Source: Thermoplasmata archaeon (GTDB taxonomy: Archaea; Thermoplasmatota; Thermoplasmata; Lutacidiplasmatales; UBA184). Taken from it: a stretch of 8,657 nucleotides of DNA. Below the pieces are notes generated by a model. The model saw only the letters and a program-made list of their open reading frames with translations, was not told the DNA's origin and did no database searches. A program made the position numbers and the translations under genes. The DNA lies in NCBI GenBank assembly GCA_030044475.1, contig JASHVP010000095.1, positions 1 to 8,657 on the forward strand. Direction: 5' to 3'. Shown here one piece after another: positions 5,973 through 8,657 of the stretch. How positions within the stretch are numbered: the first letter of the stretch is position 1; each line of letters begins with the position of its first letter.

Positions 5973-6902
5973 ATGACCGCGATCGTGCCCACGGCGTGGA
6001 TCTGGATGGACGGCCGCCTCGTCGCATGGGATGACGCGAAGGTCCACGTCCTCACGCACGGTCTCCACTACGGGTCGGCGATCTTCGAGGGGATCCGGTG
6101 CCACCGGGCGACGGGGGGCACGGCGGTGTTCCGGCTCCGGGAGCACCTCGAGCGGTTCCGCGACAGCGCGAAGATCTACGAGATGCACCTGCCGTACTCG
6201 GTCGACGAGCTCGTCCGCGCCGTCCGGGAGCTCGGGCGGGCGAACGGGTCGCCCGAGGCGTACGTCCGGCCGATCGCGTTCACGGGGTACGGCGAGATGG
6301 GCGTCGACCCGAGCGGCAGCCGCGTTCAGGTCGCGATCGGGATGTGGCCGTGGGGCGCCTACCTCGGGGAGGCCGGGGCGCAGCGGGGCGTGCGGGCGAC
6401 CGTGTCGAGCTGGACGCGGATCGACTCCCGCTCCCTCCCCCCGCAGGCGAAATGCTCCGCGAACTACGCGAACGGGATCCTCGCGAAGCTCGAGGCGCGC
6501 GCGGGCGGATACGACGAGGCGCTGCTCCTCAACTCGGCCGGCCTCGTCGCGGAGGGTCCGGGGGAGAACGTGTTCCGAGTGCGCAACGGCGTGCTGAGCA
6601 CGCCCCCGGCGAGCTCCGGGATCCTCCGGGGCGTCACCCGCGACACGGTCGTCCAGCTCGCGATCGAGGACGGGATCCCCGTGCAGCGGACGGGGTTCAC
6701 CCGGGAGGAACTGTTCACCGCCGACGAGCTGTTCTTCACCGGGACGGCGGCCGGAGTGACGCCGATCCGGGAGGTCGACGGCCGGCCGATCGGCACGGGC
6801 GCGTACCCCGTCGTGCGACGCCTGCAGACCCTCTACGAGGACGCGCTGCGGGGCCGCGCGCCGAAGCACGCCGACTGGTTGACATATCTCGGCGCGGCGT
6901 GA
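5973..6902 (+). CDS. ilvE: Branched-chain amino acid aminotransferase
   Basis: A PLP-dependent fold-type IV aminotransferase that interconverts leucine, isoleucine and valine with their 2-oxo acids using glutamate/2-oxoglutarate. The N-terminus AWIWMDGRLVAWDDAKVHVLTHGLHYGSAIFEGIR (8-42) is diagnostic of the branched-chain enzyme. RLREHLERF (55-63) follows. The PLP-binding lysine is Lys160 in PPQAKCSANYANGILAKLEA (156-175). EALLLNSAGLVAEGPGENVF (182-201) carries the cofactor-contacting Glu, and LRGVTRD (218-224) and FFTGTAAGVTPI (254-265) bind the PLP phosphate and substrate side. At 309 residues it is full length. ATG 5973 is supported by the box 29 bases upstream and by the usual N-terminus. 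KCSANY replaces the common KxxGNY, a mild variation. It converges on the oxidoreductase gene with a 19-base gap. Confidence 0.95.
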   Translation: MTAIVPTAWIWMDGRLVAWDDAKVHVLTHGLHYGSAIFEGIRCHRATGGTAVFRLREHLERFRDSAKIYEMHLPYSVDELVRAVRELGRANGSPEAYVRPIAFTGYGEMGVDPSGSRVQVAIGMWPWGAYLGEAGAQRGVRATVSSWTRIDSRSLPPQAKCSANYANGILAKLEARAGGYDEALLLNSAGLVAEGPGENVFRVRNGVLSTPPASSGILRGVTRDTVVQLAIEDGIPVQRTGFTREELFTADELFFTGTAAGVTPIREVDGRPIGTGAYPVVRRLQTLYEDALRGRAPKHADWLTYLGAA

Positions 6903-6921
6903 CGGGTCGGGGTCGCCCGGG

Positions 6922-7887
6922 TCACGCCGGCCGAAACACGAGGCGCCGGTCCTCGCCGGTCCGCCCCCAGTGGGCCGTGACCTCGGCGAGCGGCCGTACC
7001 TCCGTCCCCTGCCGGAAGTGCCCCGCGACGAACGCCTCGAAGAACGGGGCCAGCCCGCCCAGGAACTCGGGGAACGGCGCGCTCCCGAGCCCGCTCCCGA
7101 CGACGGTGACCCCCGAACTCCGGAGGAGCGCCCCGGGGAGGGTGATCGTCGGGCCCGCGACCCCACCGATGTGGACGAACCAGACCCGCTCCGGGCCCGA
7201 GGGTGCGTCGGGACCGCCCAGGGCGGCGAGGATCGCCTCGGCCGAGGCGCCCCAGAGGTAGTCGAGCACCACGCGGATCCGGTGACGCCGCGCCAGCCCC
7301 CGCACTGTCGCCCGCAGCGGGGCCGGGTCCGCGCCCAGCGGGACGAGCTCGTCCGCCCCCAGGCTCCGCAGCGCCTCGAGCCGGCCCGCGTCGCGGCCGG
7401 TGGCGACGACCGTGCGGGCGCCGAGGTACTTCGCGAGCTGGACCGCGATCCGTCCGGAGCCGCCGGTCGCCCCGTTGACGAGCACGCCCGTGTCGGGCCC
7501 CACCGGGGCGACGCGGGTGAGGGGGAGCCAGCAGGACATGGCCGGGACGGCGACCGCCGCGGCCGTCACGTCGTCGATCGCCGCGGGGATCGGCGCCGAA
7601 CGGGCCGCGGCGACGGGGGCCCGCTCCGCGAGCCCGCCGTACGGAGCGCGGGGCGAGTGGAAGTAGACCCGCCGCCCGTCGGGCGTCGTCCCGACCCCGT
7701 CGATCCCGGCCACGAACGGCGGCTTCGTGTCGGAGGAGTAGTGGGCGCCGGCGGCCCGGGAGAGGGTGATGGCCTGGACCGCGGCCGCGGAGACCCGGAC
7801 GACGGTCTCGTCCGTCCCGGGCTCGGGGTCCGGGAACTCGCCATACTCCGGAGGGCGTCCGAACGCCCGCACGACCGCGGCCCGCAT
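6922..7887 (-). CDS. Zinc-independent medium-chain oxidoreductase (quinone-reductase-like)
   Basis: A 321-residue NADPH-dependent MDR-superfamily protein. MRAAVVRAFGRPPEYGEFPDPEP (1-23) is the usual opening, and PPFVAGIDGVG (56-66) replaces the catalytic-zinc region. NGATGGSGRIAVQLAKYLGA (138-157) is the Rossmann fingerprint, with ATGRDAGRLEALRSLGAD (162-179) just after it. The C-terminal substrate domain contains VLDYLWG and IGGVAG. The catalytic and structural zinc Cys clusters of alcohol dehydrogenases are absent, so it is likely a quinone or enone reductase; the substrate is not predictable. In place of a long leader there is a TATA-like TAATGAA about 28 bases upstream of ATG 7887, so the transcript is probably leaderless. 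It is divergent from the winged-helix gene at 8022, which is a candidate regulator. Confidence 0.88.
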   Translation of the reverse strand: MRAAVVRAFGRPPEYGEFPDPEPGTDETVVRVSAAAVQAITLSRAAGAHYSSDTKPPFVAGIDGVGTTPDGRRVYFHSPRAPYGGLAERAPVAAARSAPIPAAIDDVTAAAVAVPAMSCWLPLTRVAPVGPDTGVLVNGATGGSGRIAVQLAKYLGARTVVATGRDAGRLEALRSLGADELVPLGADPAPLRATVRGLARRHRIRVVLDYLWGASAEAILAALGGPDAPSGPERVWFVHIGGVAGPTITLPGALLRSSGVTVVGSGLGSAPFPEFLGGLAPFFEAFVAGHFRQGTEVRPLAEVTAHWGRTGEDRRLVFRPA

Positions 7888-7890
7888 CGT

Positions 7891-7919
7891 CGGTCGCTAC
7901 GCGACCGTCGGTTCATTAG
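7891..7919 (-). promoter_or_regulatory. Oxidoreductase promoter with CGGTCGC-TAC-GCGACCG dyad
   Basis: A perfect 7-base inverted repeat with a 3-base centre (7891-7907) lies between the start codon at 7887 and the TATA-like box CTAATGAA (7912-7919, reading leftward). A protein bound there would cover the initiation region, so repression is the likely mode. The dyad is seen; its function is inferred. Confidence 0.45.
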
Positions 7920-7964
7920 CCCGCGCTGACGGGCGCGCCACCCGGAGAAGCGGGGGGCCGATTC

Positions 7965-7998
7965 TGTCGCGAGGGCGGCGCGACAACGTTCAAGTAAG
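7965..7998 (+). promoter_or_regulatory. Winged-helix gene promoter with TGTCGCG-N7-CGCGACA dyad
   Basis: A perfect 7-base inverted repeat spanning 21 bases (7965-7985) is followed by the AT-rich box CAAGTAAG (7991-7998), about 28 bases before ATG 8022. No leader or Shine-Dalgarno sequence is seen. The dyad sits just upstream of the box and shares the half-site GTCGC/GCGAC with the dyad at 7891-7907. Confidence 0.45.
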
Positions 7999-8021
7999 CC
8001 GTACCGAGTCCGGGTGCGACG

Positions 8022-8426
8022 ATGCCGACCGGTAAGCCGAGCGGCCCGGAACCCGTCGAGCCCCCGGAGGCGGAGCCGGTCGGCGAGTCGGCGCACCTCG
8101 TCGCCCGGATCGAAGAGGAGCTCGAGCTCCTCGCCCGCAACGTGGAGATCCTGGAGCGGCTCTCGAAGAGCCCCCCGACGGGGATCATCCGCCTCTCCGA
8201 GGCGCTGCACCTGCCGATCCATAAGACGCGGTACTCGCTCCACCTGCTGGAGCGCGAGGGCGTCGTCCAACCGTCCGCGGACGGGGCGGTAGTCACGGAC
8301 CAGGCGAAGGAGTACTGGACGCACTTGCGCGAATCGCTCGACCGGATGTCCGCCACGATCCGCCGGCTGCAGCAACGGGCCGACGAACACGGACCGCGAC
8401 CGCCGGCGGGCCGGAAAGGCTATTAG
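8022..8426 (+). CDS. Small winged-helix DNA-binding protein
   Basis: A 134-residue putative transcription regulator. Residues 1-23 are acidic and Pro-rich and probably disordered. Residues 24-48 form a charged helix (LVARIEEELELLARNVEILERL). Residues 49-96 form a winged helix: GIIRLSEALHLPIHKTRYSLHLLEREGVV is the helix-turn-helix with recognition helix IHKTRYSLHLLE, and VQPSADGAVVTDQ is the wing. Residues 97-120 form a long helix that could dimerise. The 'pxGIIRLSExxxLPxHKxRYSLrxLE' pattern recalls small archaeal regulators; I cannot name a family with certainty. The start at 8022 is supported by a TATA-like box 28 bases before it. The dyads on either side of its promoter are possible targets. 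Its last codons overlap the likely promoter of the downstream tRNA-Asn gene. Confidence 0.75.
   Translation: MPTGKPSGPEPVEPPEAEPVGESAHLVARIEEELELLARNVEILERLSKSPPTGIIRLSEALHLPIHKTRYSLHLLEREGVVQPSADGAVVTDQAKEYWTHLRESLDRMSATIRRLQQRADEHGPRPPAGRKGY
8416..8426 (+). promoter_or_regulatory. tRNA operon TATA-like box overlapping an upstream stop codon
   Basis: AAGGCTATTAG contains the only AT-rich stretch before the tRNA-Asn gene, centred about 30 bases upstream of its first base at 8453. It includes the final Tyr codon and TAG stop of the winged-helix gene, so the tRNA promoter is embedded in coding sequence. The spacing matches archaeal tRNA promoters. Confidence 0.5.
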
Positions 8427-8452
8427 TGCGATGCCGGCTCGGCGCCCCCGGT

Positions 8453-8556
8453 GCCGCCGTAGCTCAGTGGCAGAGCGATCGGCTGTTAACCGAAAGGTCA
8501 GCGGTTCGAACGGTCGTCGGGCCGCTCCCGTCGACCCCAAACTCCGCTCGGCGGCG
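8453..8556 (+). tRNA. tRNA-Asn(GTT) with a T-loop intron
   Basis: The acceptor GCCGCCG (8453-8459) pairs perfectly with CGGCGGC (8549-8555), and discriminator G is at 8556, as usual for asparagine tRNA. The D-arm is GCTC (8462-8465)/GAGC (8473-8476) with a GG-containing loop. The anticodon arm has loop CTGTTAA, so anticodon GTT is at 8485-8487; its stem is sound except for an A-A opposition at 27-43. The T-stem is AGCGG (8500-8504)/CCGCT (8544-8548), five perfect pairs separated by 39 bases instead of 7. Removing 8511-8542 leaves the canonical T-loop TTCGAAT. No CCA is encoded, as in many archaea. Asparagine identity follows from the anticodon. Confidence 0.93.
8511..8542 (+). other. 32-base bulge-helix-bulge intron at tRNA position 59/60
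   Basis: Between the two T-stem strands lies an inner hairpin, GGTCGTCGGG (8512-8521) paired with CCCGTCGACC (8527-8536) except for one T-T mismatch, closed by a CCGCT loop. Exactly 7 bases remain on each side of it. That gives a central helix TTCG (8505-8508)/CCAA (8537-8540) with one C-C mismatch, and 3-base bulges AAC (8509-8511) and ACT (8541-8543). The archaeal splicing endonuclease cuts after the second base of each bulge, which predicts an intron of 8511-8542 and restores TTCGAAT. Confidence 0.85.
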
Positions 8557-8575
8557 CCTTCCGTCCGTCGTCCAT

Positions 8576-8651
8576 GGGCCCGTAGCTTAGTCCGGCTCAG
8601 AGCGACCGGCTCATAACCGGTCGGTCGACGGTTCAAATCCGTCCGGGCCCA
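8576..8651 (+). tRNA. tRNA(CAT): elongator methionine, or isoleucine-2
   Basis: An intact, intronless 76-base cloverleaf. The acceptor GGGCCCG (8576-8582) pairs with CGGGCCC (8644-8650), and the discriminator is A (8651). The D-arm is GCTT/GAGC with GG in its loop. The anticodon stem ACCGG/CCGGT encloses CTCATAA, with anticodon CAT at 8612-8614. The T-arm GACGG-TTCAAAT-CCGTC is perfect. No CCA is encoded. It lies 19 bases after tRNA-Asn with no TATA-like box between them, so the two are probably co-transcribed. An initiator is unlikely, since archaeal initiators normally start with A1-U72 and have three consecutive G-C pairs next to the anticodon loop. Sequence alone does not separate elongator Met from an Ile2 tRNA whose C34 is modified to agmatidine. 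Confidence 0.92.
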
Positions 8652-8657
8652 TCCGCC

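Noticed and set aside
4440..7166. A 2.7-kb open frame on the minus strand across arginine deiminase and the aminotransferase
   Set aside because: It lies antisense to three clearly recognised genes, its composition is Arg/Pro/Gly/Asp-rich with no domain pattern, and such frames are expected at over 70% GC.

Overview
The window looks like a piece of a very GC-rich archaeal chromosome, and no bacterial hallmark is seen. Both tRNA genes at the right end lack an encoded CCA tail, and one carries a bulge-helix-bulge intron in its T-loop. Several genes have a short AT-rich TATA-like box 25-32 bases before the start codon with no room for a leader, as in leaderless archaeal genes. Others use an internal Shine-Dalgarno sequence and ATGA-type overlaps. 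The features would fit a high-GC lineage such as some Thermoplasmatota, but that placement is inference.

Layout from left to right. Positions 119-645 hold a two-gene toxin-antitoxin module (small antitoxin plus RelE-like toxin) of visibly lower GC than the rest. About 56% G+C was counted over 61-240, against 78% over 5701-5760. A fragment resembling the 3' end of a tRNA lies at 768-792 and may mark the edge of an integrated element. Positions 930-2433 hold an ArsR-family regulator with an SRPBCC/AHSA1 protein, transcribed leftward, and a divergent RibD_C/dihydrofolate-reductase-like gene. A leftward EamA (DMT) transporter occupies 2449-3408. Rightward from 3547 come carbamate kinase and arginine deiminase, overlapping by 4 bases, and then a branched-chain aminotransferase with its own promoter. 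A leftward zinc-independent medium-chain (quinone-type) oxidoreductase follows at 6922-7887, divergent from a small winged-helix protein at 8022-8426. The window ends with tRNA-Asn(GTT), which has an intron, and a tRNA with anticodon CAT.

How the genes fit together. Arginine deiminase converts arginine to citrulline and ammonia, and carbamate kinase makes ATP from carbamoyl phosphate. The linking enzyme, ornithine carbamoyltransferase, is not in the window. The ArsR/SRPBCC/RibD_C trio is a recurrent gene set whose substrate is usually unknown. It appears to be driven here from a shared TATA region flanked by two ATGCAT palindromes. I found no CRISPR array, insertion sequence or obvious new defence system. 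The most striking item is the T-loop intron in tRNA-Asn, followed by the possible tRNA 3'-end attachment-site remnant and the paired GTCGC/GCGAC dyads in the 7888-8021 divergent promoter region.
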